Source of the DNA: Kwoniella bestiolae CBS 10118 | Taxonomy: Eukaryota; Basidiomycota; Tremellomycetes; Tremellales; Cryptococcaceae | Assembly (NCBI RefSeq): GCF_000512585.2 | Contig: NC_089241.1 | Location: 1,116,001-1,180,000 of the forward strand | Length of the DNA: 64,000 nt | Direction of reading: 5' to 3' | Part shown: piece by piece, positions 21,398 through 32,781 of the stretch | How positions within the stretch are numbered: the stretch's first letter is position 1 | Layout: each line of letters starts with the position of its first letter | Made by a program: the position numbers and the translations under genes | The notes under the pieces: model-generated | Told to the model about the DNA's origin: nothing | Seen by the model: the letters and a program-made list of their open reading frames with translations, nothing else | The model's database searches: none

Positions 21398-22201
21398 CTA
21401 CGCCGGTACACTTCCACCTCTTCTCGCTTCATCCTCCTTTTCTAACTTGTCCATCATGTCAATCCATTCCTTCACATCCTTCGTATCGAACCACTCCTTC
21501 CAGTTTTCCTCCTCGAAGAACTGTGAGAGCGTCTTGAAGGTGATCAGTTCCTGCTCTTCTTTTGACCCTTCAAAGTTCTTCCTGAATATCTCTTCTGAAG
21601 TTAAAACTTCTGTATTGTCCAGATACCTCCAGTTGGGGAAATCGTACAGTCCGTAATGATAATTAGATCCTACATTCACGATGGTGATAGGGATGCCAGG
21701 GTACTTAGACACCAGCTTTGTCAGGAGCTTTCTGTCTGTTTTCGCGCGTGCATAGCCTGGCGGATCTGGAGGGGCACCATCGTCGGAGGATGAGAATGAT
21801 TGAGGATGGATGATCCATACCACCCTTGCTACCCTACCAAGCTTGAAGGCTTTGGAGCCATAGCTCTCGAGCCTAGGGGTGAGGGAGGGTGAGACGCAAA
21901 AGGATGGTGTTGACATCTCTCCACATACGCGTTGGTAGACACGAACAATTGATGCCAATTGAGTGATATTCGACTTTCCAGATGACAACTGTTTCGGGAC
22001 GAAGGGCTTTCAGTAAGGGACAGAGTTTATCACCGGGTTCAAAGTAGACACTTTTGTGTAGCCGACCAGTACCCCATGTTTGATATCGTTCCATCTCGAG
22101 ATGTAGTACCTTGAGGCTTGGTAAGTCCAGCTGTCGAGCATGTTTGAGATCACACCACTGATTGGAATGATGGGGCAACGATACTCAGATGAATGTGGCA
22201 C
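21398..22201 (-). pseudogene. F-box copy A6, detached C-terminal half with a frameshift
   Basis: Lacks an F-box and a usable ATG. Begins (reading minus) at HHSNQWCDLKHARQLDLPSL, then KVLHLEM, LLKALRPETVVIWKVEYH and RMWRDVNTILL. At a run of four A (plus strand 21898-21901) the reading frame must shift by one base to continue as SPSLTPRLESYG, VARVVWIIHPQSF, IPITIVNVGSNYHYG and LITFKTLSQFFEEENWKEWF. Removing one base of the run restores alignment with copy A4. Taken with the N-terminal half at about 23278-23770, this is one former gene split by the segment between them. Not expected to make a functional protein. Confidence 0.75.
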
Positions 22202-23277
22202 TCGGACACACGGGGCGCTCGGACATGCTTCCTTGTCATGTTTGAGCATGTATTATCACTAATATCTCAGGTAACATGCATGCTACATCCAATCCAACTG
22301 GTGAGGTTGTCGATCATACTGTGATATGCATGCACGCTCAATTCCAGGGGAGAAGAAGGCAAGATGGCACCGCCCTCCACCATTCCTTCTGGGCGCTCTC
22401 AATTTGACCCTGCCCACTTGAATTGTCTTGATCACACACAATTGATGTAAATGATTGGGCTGTGGTAGCTGTCATTAGACGTATACCCCCCTGCAAGACA
22501 TCTCAGCCTCTCATATCGATGAAAGATGATCATGATGTTGCTTCAGGACCGTGTGTACTGCTGCCTCTTTTTCTAAGAGTTTGGTCTGTCAATATGATCG
22601 CTTGTTGTTCCATCTTCACTGCGCCCAGCTCAGCTCTGGCTTGTAGTCAGCTTGATCACTATCTTGACGCATACTACCAGAAGTTTGATCGCCTTTGGGA
22701 GTGTTTTGCAATATTCATGACTGAATGAACCAGATAAGTAGACGGTTTTCAGGATTCCTGTCAATCACAGCCTTCACAGCCCCAGTCTCACAAGTATCTT
22801 GCCCCTTCTTTCCATGAAGTAGGTTTTCATTGATCTCGCTACGTCATCCAGGTTTTGGAGCAGGCATTTTATGACTGGTTTATGCTGTATCTGGAGATGA
22901 GGGGCGATTTTAGGGTGATTTTAAGCGATTTTAGGCCCCCATCTCACTCAAACCCGTTTAGAGCTCATCCAAAGACATGAGATGGTAGCCATGGACTTAT
23001 CAGTATGCTATTTACCCCTTGGTAGCCGAGCATCAGCCCTGAACTTACATAATACGCTCCAGAAAGCGGTCAAAATTGGAAGGAAGGCACTGTAAGGGGA
23101 TTGCCATCTATATGTGTGTGTATGCATTGTGAGAGATGAAAGTTGTATAGCTCAATTCTCATCGAGATTCTGCACACCCTTGATGAGGTTGTGAAGCATC
23201 ACATCAAGGTGAATGCATGACGAAATGGGCAGAAAGGCAGAAAAATGCCATTTTGTCCGAGTCCGGGGGGTGTCCGA
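22202..23277. mobile_element. Candidate non-autonomous DNA element inserted in F-box copy A6
   Basis: About 1.08 kb separating the two halves of copy A6. The ends carry matching inverted motifs: TCGGACAC-N9-TCGGACA at 22202-22225 and its reverse complement at 23254-23277, with identical 9-nt spacing. No intact transposase is visible; the longest internal frame (about 22460-22730, plus) encodes nothing I recognise. Flanks show only a weak shared GCCA (gene-sense AGGCCAT before, GTGCCAC after), so a target-site duplication is not proven. It could be a MITE, a decayed hAT-like copy, or simply non-homologous sequence joined by rearrangement. Confidence 0.45.
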
Positions 23278-23770
23278 ATGGCCTGTGGATTTGAGTAGGG
23301 TCTTCACTTGATCGCGAGATTCCTCGGTCCAAGGCGAAATATCGAGGGTTGCTGGATCGTGTCTTACCTTCTTTTGGAAGGTCTTCGGAAGACCTGGGGG
23401 AGGGGTTGGAGTGAGTCGAACCCATTTCCAAAGTAATGGCCGAGCGATGGAGTCGAATTGCTTGGACACGAGGCAGCATGCTGCGAGGGTACCTTGATCG
23501 TATATTGTGAGGTAGGAGAGGATATGATGGATCGTTTCCTGGGGTAATGAAGGAATGTTGGTACGAGGAGCGACAGGGGGAGGAGGAAGAGGGATTTCGG
23601 GATCGGATATACGGGGACGTTTGGGCTGAATCAGAGAAATTACTGTGTCAGCGCTGTATGACCGTTTGACGGTGTAGCGAGATCTGTTCTTACTGGCTTT
23701 GTGGTGCAGTTGTTCTTCTCTGCTATACCTCGATCGATCAATTGTTGAAAAGAGTCTTTGCTTGAGAAGG
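23278..23770 (-). pseudogene. F-box copy A6, detached N-terminal half
   Basis: Encodes an F-box (LPQETIHHILSYLTIYDQGT, LAACCLVSKQFDSIARPLLW, KWVRLTP) and the start of the following region (SPWTEESRDQVKTLLKSTGH), then enters the inserted segment and loses family similarity. An intron at about 23626-23693 (GTAAGA...GATTCAG) precedes the F-box exon; no clear start codon was found upstream. Its missing C-terminal half is at 21398-22201 on the same strand in the right order, which is the main evidence for a split gene. Left boundary follows the inverted motif; the 5' boundary is approximate. Confidence 0.65.
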
Positions 23771-24255
23771 AGAGGAAGAGGATGAAAGGGAAAGGAAGAT
23801 GAGCTGATGTGATGTTTTCATATACATAAGGTGGGGGAAAGGAGGGTATGAGGTACTAATTCACGTCACACAGGATCCGTGCGTAAATGATGAGACAAAT
23901 GATTGACATCACATGAAATGGTTTTAGCTTAGTCACTCTCATCTACTGTACCCTATTTTTCATCTTTCTCTTTCTCTTTCTTACTTCTTCAGACAAATTG
24001 AACTTCATCACATCCACATTCTCACCTATCAATAGACCACGATACCGCGGAAGTCAGTGGCGCTCAACCTATCTCAGAGGTATACTGTACGACCGACGTA
24101 AGTGAATCACAGCTTCTCGTTCTTACTTCCAGCAACAATTGCTTCCTGTTCTCTCCTGCCTAGTTAATCCCCTTCGGAATGAGATACTCAGTGTCGCATC
24201 GTATCAGGATGAAGCTTACCTGGATTAGGCGTAAAGCCACTCACAGTCCGACACC
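23771..24255. promoter_or_regulatory. Divergent region between F-box copies A6 and A7
   Basis: About 480 bp between divergent genes. A GTAAGT donor at 24095 suggests a 5'UTR intron for A7, as in copy A2. No other feature supported. Confidence 0.35.
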
Positions 24256-25402
24256 ATGAGCTCAGCCAATCGTCTCACCAAACTCCCATCGATACCCTAC
24301 TCGATTCTCACTCAACAACAGTCAACACCTTCTTCCTCCTCCCGATACCTCTTCAGCTACTACTCCCACCCCTTCTATCCCTCAACTACCTGATGAGATA
24401 CTTCAACTCATCTTGTCCAACTTCTCCTCGTACGATCAAGGTACTCTTTCCTCGTTCGACTTGGCATCGAAGCACTTCTACTCTCTGTCCTATCCCAAGC
24501 TTTGGAGCTGGTTACGACTTTCCCCACAAGAGGAGTATCATCCGACCGACATAGTCGAGTCGGACGACCCACCACCTTCTATACTCATCGAGGTGAAAAA
24601 AGTGATCAAGAAAGTCACAATCACGTCTCATGCGGATCCGTGGTGCTTGGAGCTTTCGACGTTGACAAACGATCTTCCTGACATAGCAGCCCTAGAGCTG
24701 GTCTTGAATCCTCGGGAGATCGATTCTCAGCGATTCATCCATGCTGGTATCTCATGCCAGCCTGGGAATCCCGGAGACGAATGTCATGTTCTACAAGGTC
24801 TTCAAGCAAAAAATCTAATCATCCGAAATGTATCGACCTACGCACTACACCTGTACGATAAATCTATCAACCTAAAATCATGGTCGAAAGTCAAGAATCT
24901 CATATTGGTCAGTCCAGGTTCCGAACCTGGTTGTTGGAGTCGTCAGGCAGCTTTGTGCTCCCCGGAGAAGAGTCGGGTACCACACTTGAAGAGAATTTAC
25001 TGGATATTCGATCCTACCAGTGAGCTCCCGCAGTTCCATTCGCATGGCGAAAATCACAAGATGCCTTTCCTCAAGACCTTGATATACCTCATTATTCGCT
25101 ATCCCGAAGTCGGAGTCATTCTCGTCAACTCAGGATGTACCGAAGACATCACGAACTGCACAAACGGAAGGGTCATGCAGAAAACATGTGAAGAAAGGCA
25201 AAGAGAAGTCGAATCTCTACTTAGGGAAGGGATAGAACAGATGTGCAATGGTTCATTTTGGCTCTCCGAAGACATCGAAAGTAGACAAAAGACAGTCGAG
25301 TTCAAGACCTTGCAAGAGTTCCTACAAGATGATGGCTGGGAGGATTGGTTCGACTGGAAAGAGGTGGAGGGATGGAAGAAGAGCATGAGTGAGATGTATT
25401 AG
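24256..25402 (+). CDS. F-box protein, subfamily A (copy A7); 5' frame unresolved
   Basis: The main frame encodes an F-box (LPDEILQLILSNFSSYDQGT, LSSFDLASKHFYSLSYPKLW) and the family core: LQAKNLIIRNVSTY, LKRIYWIFDPTSEL, VGVILVNSGCTED and VEFKTLQEFLQDDGWEDWFD, WKEVEGWKKSM, stop at 25400-25402. No in-frame ATG precedes the F-box; an in-frame TGA lies at 24257. The nearest ATG (24256) reads a different frame, MSSANRLTKLPSIPYS, that ends before the F-box. Either one extra C near 24341-24343 is a frameshift (removing it gives STPSSSS-DTSSATTPTPSIP), or a weak intron from about 24272 to 24357 joins the frames. Hence gene or pseudogene is open. Confidence 0.65.
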
Positions 25403-25961
25403 TTCGTCTGTGACGCAAACAATGCGAATGAGGCATTACTGTATGCCATGTAGGATAGTACTCGTGGTACCGTTTGGTAGATATTCTTCAGTTGGCTCTC
25501 TTCCTTTTTCCAACTTGACTCTAGAGTCGATCTCTGTGCACCGAGATATTCTCGTAGAGCTATGATCCGTTACCGTTAATGTGAATTTGCCACATAATAT
25601 TTTCTGTCCAAGTTGAATACTTCGTTCCATATACGTAATCTGATTATGCACATGTAAAAACTATATGGGCTAGGTGACTTATGACAGAGAGGGCCACCCC
25701 GTTCCTATTGTATACTCAACAACAAGTGAGTCATGTGCGAACAGAGATTGTTCGTTCATTTCTGAACTGTTTCAATTGTTTCAATTGTACATGTATATCA
25801 TCGAGATAAATACCCAAACTGCATAATTGACCTAATTTCTTCTAATCTCTTGTAAAATCTACTTCTTACAGTACTGTATCCCACCAATAATCTGACATGA
25901 CATTCACACCAAAATACTAATCTTCGACATACATAATAACCTTGTTCATTCTCCCGAAAGC
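25403..25961. other. Convergent 3' intergenic region
   Basis: About 560 bp of AT-rich sequence between converging genes; no gene seen. Confidence 0.4.
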
Positions 25962-27815
25962 CTAAGCGACATATCTGAAGTGCAAGTTCTGCTTGTCTGT
26001 GAGATCGACGAAAACTTGCACATCAGGGTTATAGCTCTCGTCGCCCTCGTTGAACTTCTTGTCCCTATTCCTGTTGGGGATGATGAAGCAGAACCTCAAT
26101 CCGAGGATGACCAGAATCTCCGCCGCTCGAGAGGCCATACAGACGATGATACCTGTTCGGTAGACTGGTGCCTCGGAGGCTAAGAAGGAGTATGGTCCGA
26201 CGATGTTTCCTACGGCTACTCCCAGGAAGATAGCAGCGGAAGCAAGGACCTTCTTAGTGGTACCTCCGACATTTCCACTGACCAGCGACAAGGCCAGGAC
26301 GAAGACGGCATTGGAAGAGCCAGTGAGGTAGTATCCGATCAATCTTGGTGCGATACCCTTTGCGAAGGCCATGAGGGCGAATCCGAGAACGGTCAGGCAT
26401 GTCACACCTGCCATGAGGAGGGTTCGGATGTTGAGGTGGTGGGTCTTGTGGTTCACGAAGATGGCCATGAGGATCATGAGGGCGATGAAGGTGCCGTAAG
26501 GGATTTGCAGAAGGGTGACGTTGAGGGTGGAGAAACCGAATCTGTATTGAATACGACATGATCAGCACCTGCTTTGGGCTACATGATAAAGCGATATGGA
26601 GAAGGGAACTCACCCTTTGATGACGAGAGTACCGAAGTTTGAAGTAGCACCGTTAGGGACGTTGGCGAAGAAGCCAAGGAGGAAGTACAAGTAAATCTTG
26701 ATATCTTTGACAGTCTCAATGACCTGATCCCACTTCAACTGTCTCTTCTCGACGGTGTGGTGGTCATGTCGTTTTCTAGACATGGTCACTACCGCTTCTC
26801 GTCGATTCAACCACTTAGCCGTGTGGGGAGCATCGGGAATCAGAATACCCATGACGATTGCCCAGAGTGAACAGACCGCTCCGATGATGAGGAATTCGTA
26901 TCTCCACGAAGCGAGGGAACCACCAATATGACCGATACCGTATCCTATCAATCCACCTAGGGCAATACCAACACCATTACCGGCGTACCAGTATCCAATG
27001 ACTGTTGGCTGTTGTCTTCGGGTGAACCACATTCCCGTGATAGCTACGAAACAGGGATCGGCGACCGCTTCGAACATCCCTGAGACGAATCGGAAGGCAA
27101 CCATATCGCCATTATCTTTGGAAGAAGCTTGAACCATCAGGAATACTCCCCACAGGAAGATGTTGATTGAGAGGTATTTTGCCAAAGGGAATTTAGCCAG
27201 TAACAGGTTTCCGGGGATGGCCCACACTAACCAACCGATGTAGAAGATAGAGGAGAGATTGTTGTAGTCGTTTCCTTTGAGGTGAAGATCCTTTTTGAAG
27301 TCGAAGAGCTATACGAGCATTCGTCAGGACTAGAGCTACTTCGGATGAAACCAATAGCACTTACAGCAGCGTAGGATAGGGTGGTCTTGTCAACGTAGTA
27401 GAAGATATAATCGATGAATAAAGCAGGTACGATAAGCCAGTAGATCTTTCGTTCAACCTGGCAAAACACAAACGTTAGTACGGGTCACATAAGTGTATGA
27501 TATGCTAAGTCGACTTACCCTTTTCACTTCATAGGGGTCAAGTTCAGTCTCGTTCGCCTCGGCCACTTCCCTCATAAAATCCATGGAAGGGTTTCGTCGG
27601 AGCAATTTTCGTAGACCAGTTCGTGGTTTATCTGCCTCATCACCACCGTCGTAGTGGATGTCTCGCTCTGCTCCCTGTTTCTCGGTGATCGAAGCATTTT
27701 CGACATGCTCTGTAGTGCCTTTCCCAGCTTCGAGGTCTTTATCGAAGTTGGTAGGTGGCATAGGGTCTGCAGGGAGGAAATCCGCCGCGTCCTCGTGATG
27801 GTGTCGAGTCGCCAT
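25962..27815 (-). CDS. MFS transporter, Dal5/allantoate permease (anion:cation symporter) family, copy 1
   Basis: Plasma-membrane major facilitator protein with about 12 predicted membrane segments, related to fungal allantoate/carboxylate permeases; substrate unknown. ATG at 27813-27815 (MATRHHHEDAADFLPADPMP), a long hydrophilic N-terminus, then VERKIYWLIVPALFIDYIFY, YVDKTTLSYAA, SSIFYIGWLVWAIPGNLLLA, RFVSGMFEAVADPCFVAITG, MWFTRRQQPTVIGYWYAGNG, and the second half with GYYLTGSSNAVFVLALSLVS and the typical C-terminal tail FVDLTDKQNLHFRYVA. Introns near 26541-26614, 27303-27364 and 27456-27520. Divergent from the NRPS-like reductase. Intact. Confidence 0.88.
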
Positions 27816-28711
27816 TTTGCGCTATCAAAATGGTCAAGTACTGTAGGTACGAAAGTGAAGTGGTTGTTGGACTTGTATATCTTCACTCGATATACTAGAG
27901 TGATGGCTCTGGGGAAAGAAGGGTTCGTCCTTTGAGAACAGGGGAGAGGGCGTTATATACCTCAAGAGATAAAGACATCCACCTTGATCGCCCCAGATAT
28001 TTACGATATAACTGAGGGGTAACGAAATGGAGTCCACCGGGGTACCTCGATCGCACGGTCCGTATCGACGGTCCGTCCCTCGCTGTCTTACAGACGAACA
28101 CTAATTGTGCATGCGGGGTAGGCAGGGATTCACTTCGTCATTTCGTCGATCAGGCGAAGGGACAGAGGAAAGTCTTGGAAATGTCCAGAAATAACACATG
28201 TAACCGGCGGTGTTAGGGTAAATTCTCAACGTAAGCACATGGTGAGTTGCCGATCGTATCCATAGCCGGGTTGGAACGAAATGATCAGGAGGATTGTACA
28301 TGACAGGAGGGAGAGGAGAGTAGTGATATCCACCTATTCATTAAAGAGGCGGGCGTACTTTCTCATGGATCGTCTTAAACCATGTGGATGATCGGTGAAA
28401 AGAGGATGATTTACCCGATTCCAGCTGAAATATTCCTCCTTTAGGAAGAAAAGACAAGATGGATATTACTTCATGCTTATTTATTTAAGCAACTGCGATA
28501 AGATGGATAGGTATCCACTTTTGGAGACCCACTTGATCCACCCTATCCACCTGGGACCGAATGTAGCCGGATGATCCGATCCTGCCGTTAGATACAGCCC
28601 ACATCGCACAAATATATAGATACTTGTCGAGCGTCATCTCAGTAAATCCCTGTTCCTCCAACATTACAAGTTATCCTCTCATCACTACTTCAGAGAGAGC
28701 TACAAGACATC
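27816..28711. promoter_or_regulatory. Shared promoter of permease 1 and the NRPS-like reductase
   Basis: About 900 bp between divergent genes, large for this window. It contains two exact copies of the palindrome ACGGTCCGT (28055-28063 and 28068-28076), spaced by ATCG, matching the CGG/CCG half-site style of Zn2Cys6 regulators, about 240 bp upstream of the permease start. A GATAAG lies near 28497-28502 and an AAATATATAGAT element near 28611-28622. Factor binding is inferred. Confidence 0.55.
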
Positions 28712-31700
28712 ATGCCCGCCCCTGCTTTCAATGCTCAGTCAATAACAGAGCTCATCACGCTCAGAGCCGGTAAGTTAGAGTCGTTACATCTCACGCGACT
28801 TGAATATTCGGCTGACTTGGCTTGGTTTGCAGAACAACAAGGAGATGTACCGGCCGTACATACTGGTGCTGCAGAGTTTGGAGAGAAGTTAATGACCCTC
28901 ACGTAAGTCGCTACCTGTCCCTCAGAGACTGTCGTAGTCATGTGTTGACCTGCTCCTATATAGCTTCTCAGACATCGCTCGAGCAGTAGACAGGCTGGCG
29001 GCGCACTACGCTCAACTCAACATTCAGCCGTCCGTACCTTCGGGAGAAATACCTCCCGAGAGGGTCATTGCGGTCCTGACATCCACCGCCATTGACGAAA
29101 CACTGTTGGAGATTGCCCTTGCCAAACTCGGTCTGACAGCTCTATTACTTTCCGTCAACAACTCTACAGCAGCTGTAGCGCATCTATGCAAAGCTACGAA
29201 GAGTTCGCATCTGATATATGGAAGTAAATTCGAGCAGACTGCCAAAGAGGCACAGGCTCAGCTGGCGAAGGAGGGAGTTGAACTCGAAGTGAGTTGTCTG
29301 TTATTCCGATCAGAGATGATTACTGACGAGGTATGGATGTAGGTCTTGCCCGAAACGAGGTATCCACTTTGGGGTCCTGGCGGCGTAAGAGATGCCAAGA
29401 TTCCTCAATACCCTGCTAGACTCACGCCAGAGCAAGAAGCCAAGAGAACTTGTGTGGTGCTACATTCATCCGGATCAACAGGTTTCCCAAAACCAGTATT
29501 CATCTCGCATTACGGATTGATAGCCAATGCTGCTCAGTCGTTACCCAAGACTGGGTTCTCCGCTCTACCCCTTTTCCATGGTTTCGGTCATTTCTCGATG
29601 TAAGTCGATTTTGCCTACTTCTATACCTACGTCTGTCCTTGAGTACAGGTTAATGGAGTACTCGATATTGCAGCTTCCGATGTTTCTACCATGGAAAGAC
29701 GTTCACCCTTATGCCACCCAACCTTCCCCTCACCTCAGCCAATATCTGCCGAATAATTCGAAACTCCCCCACCCCACCCGTACAGCACTTTGCTGTCCCC
29801 TACGTGCTCAAGCTTCTCGCTGAGACTGAAGAAGGTGTGGAGGCTTTAGCAAGCTTTGAAGCCGTTTCGTTCGCTGGTGCTGCTGTGCCTGACGATCTGG
29901 GTGACAGATTGGTACAGGCAGGTGTAAACCTCATCTCCTTCTACGGTACTACCGGTAAGTACCTTGTCTTCGCAGCATGATTAAGCTGACCTGCTGATCT
30001 GATTTCAGAAACCGGTGCCCTCATGACCTCCCGACGAGCGGACTACGTCAACGACAAGGCCTGGAACTGGCTCAGAGCCGAAGGACCTATTGAGAAGTAC
30101 CTCGAGCTCATCCCCCAAGGATCGGATACTTTCGAAGTTGTCGTTAGGGATGGATGGCCAGCTAAGATCATGAGTAACAGAGAGGACGGCGCATACTGTA
30201 CCAAGGATTTGGTACTTCAACATCCAGAACATAAGACTTGGTTCAAGTACATCGGTAGATTGGATGATACCCTTACCCAGACTTTGGGTGAAAAGACAAA
30301 CCCCGTACCGATCGAGTTGGCTATCGTAAGTCTTCCTCTTGTAGTTGATGTGAAGGTATGTTGCTGATTACTATGTTGCAGCGAGGAAACTCGCCTTTGG
30401 TTGCTGAGTGTATCGTCTTCGGTGACGCTCGACCTCAGACTGGTGCTTTGATCCTCCCATCCGAACAAGGGAAAGATCTCGCTCAGGACAAAAAGGCCTA
30501 TATCGATGCCATCTGGCCTGTCGTGTCCGAGGCGAATGCCAATGCTCCTACCCACTCTCGAATCTTACCCGAGATGATCGACATTCTTCCTTATGGTACC
30601 GAGATCCCAGTTGTAAGTGCATCTTAGGTCTGCAATGCGGTCTTCACATGCTCACGCATATACATATCATAGGCTACCAAGATGTCCATCCTTCGACCTG
30701 CTTGTTACAAGAAGTTCGGTGATATCATCAACGCAATCTACGAGCGGTTCGAGCATGGTACCGGTCAGCCCAAGAAAGACATCTCCGATAAAGCAGAGAT
30801 GGAAGCTTTCCTCACCGAGACTATCCTCACCGCACTTGGTGAAAAGGCCTCTGCCGGTTTGTCCCCCACCACCGATCTTTTCGCTTATGGTGTGGACTCC
30901 CTCCAAGCTACCAGAGTTAGAAACGTAATTACCAAATCCCTTGAGCTTGGTGAAAATGTCAATCTCGGTCAGAACATCGTTTACGAACATCCTTCTGTAT
31001 CTGCCCTTGCCGACTACTTGCTATCCGTCAAATCAGGCCAAGATGCCAGTAACTCACCTGAAGTCGCTCATAAGACAATGCTGGAGATGGTCGATCGATA
31101 TGCTTCTCAACTTTACAAGAGCGACGCTTCATCCTCTGGTCCAGCCGATGCTCAGATCAACGGCCATTCAGGCGAAGTCATCGTTCTCACCGGAGCTACT
31201 GGTTCGTTGGGTGCTCATATCTTAGATCAACTGGTTAGAAGACCAGAGGTAGCCAAGGTCATTTGTCTCTCCCGAGCCAAATCTCATGAAGATTCCCTCA
31301 AGAGAGTACAGGACTCCCTATCTCAACGATTGAGGAAACTTTCTCCCGAGGCTCAATCAAAGATCATCTCTTTCGCTTCTGACGTCAACAAGCCCGATCT
31401 CGGTCTCGCACCCGAACAATACGATCTCCTTAGACTCCAATCCACCGCTATCATCCACAACGCCTGGCCAGTCAACTTTGTCCTTTCCATCAACTCATTC
31501 GACGAGCACATCGGAGGAGCTGTCAACTTGCTCAACCTAACTTTGAAATCTCCCAGAAAGATCAAACCGGCCTTCTTCTTCTCTTCCTCGGTGGGTACAA
31601 GACAGGGTCGATCCGATCCCGTTGTGTCGGAGGACTTCCCCGATTCACCTATCACAGCTGGTGGAATGGGATATGGGCGATCTAAATGGGTGGTCGAGAA

Positions 31701-32374
31701 AATAATGGAGCGTGCATCGAGAGAGACCGAAGGGAGAGTAGGAGTATTGAGGATCGGTCAGTTGGCTGGAGATACTGAATATGGAGTATGGAACGAGACG
31801 GAGGCTTGGCCATTGATGTTCAAGTCTGCCAATACCACCGGAACGTTACCTTTCCTCGAGGAGAAACCATCTTGGTTACCTGTTGATCAAGCTGGTCAGA
31901 CTATCTCTGAGATTGTGCTTAACAATCTCAATACTGCTCGACCCTCTTCTGGTAGTGTGTACCATGTACTCAACGCCCACTTGGCAAGTTGGAGTGATAT
32001 ACTCGAAGGACTGAAGAAGGGCGGATTGAAATTTGAAGCGGTAGATAGGCATACATGGTTGGAGAATTTGGCGAAGTCGAATTCGGATGTCACGGCTAAT
32101 CCAACTTACAAATTATTGGTGAGTAATTCTTCCTCTGTCTTCCGTCTGCCATTATGAGTGCTTGATTGGAATTGAGCTGACGTGAGAATCGTTACTCCAT
32201 TAGAACTTCTATCAAAATCGAATTGGAAACAAGACTGAACGACCTCATATGGAATTCAGGGTCGATCAAGTGGAAGCTTCCTCGCCTACGATGAAGCAAG
32301 ATGTCAAAGCTATCGACTCGGATATCGTAGCGCTTTGGGTTAAGCAGTGGAAGTCTTCGGGTTTCTTACAGTAA
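28712..32374 (+). CDS. NRPS-like adenylate-forming reductase (A-T-R architecture)
   Basis: Probably activates a carboxylic acid with ATP, loads it on a carrier domain and reduces it with NAD(P)H. Starts MPAPAFNAQSITELI; about six introns. The adenylation domain has VVLHSSGSTGFPKPVFISHY (A3), ISFYGTTETGALM (A5) and FKYIGRLDDTLTQTLGEKTN (A8 region). The carrier domain has DLFAYGVDSLQATRVRN, with the Ser as phosphopantetheine site. The reductase has VVLTGATGSLGAHILDQL-like nucleotide binding (IVLTGATGSLGAHI) and the SDR pair in MGYGRSKWVVE. Ends SGFLQ, stop at 32372-32374; about 1,050 residues. No condensation or ketosynthase domain. Substrate unknown: basidiomycete relatives act on aryl acids or amino acids. 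Lys2-type aminoadipate reductase is longer and less likely. Confidence 0.87.
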
Positions 32375-32781
32375 TTAAGTGTTGTTCAGTAGAGTTCGTC
32401 AATTGTAGTAGTTAGTTGGGCAATCGGATATCTTGTTACGGTTCTTATATACCATACCTCTTGGGTCGGAATGCGAAACGTCTGGTATTAGGATAGGAGT
32501 TGTAATACATTTTTATCGGATGCATGAAAATGCTTGGACATGGACTAATTACTTGGTCTTGTGATTACTAACTATAAGTCAATTCGACTGACATGTACTC
32601 TTTGGGTCGTTCTCATCGACGTGAACGTTATTAATACCGGGGATGCGAATTTACCGAAGAAGGGGAGTGGTAGACACATGGACTGTTGAAGAAGATTGTT
32701 AGCGAACAAATTCCCAGAATCGAAAGCATAGCCACGAGATCACTTACAGAAATGGTACGTTCAAGAGTCAACCTATCCCAA
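32375..32781. other. Convergent 3' intergenic region
   Basis: About 400 bp between converging genes; 3'UTR sequence only. Confidence 0.4.

Noticed and set aside
22460..22730. A transposase remnant in the frame within the segment inserted in copy A6.
   Set aside because: No catalytic or zinc-finger motif is recognisable and the frame is short; only the inverted ends support a mobile element.
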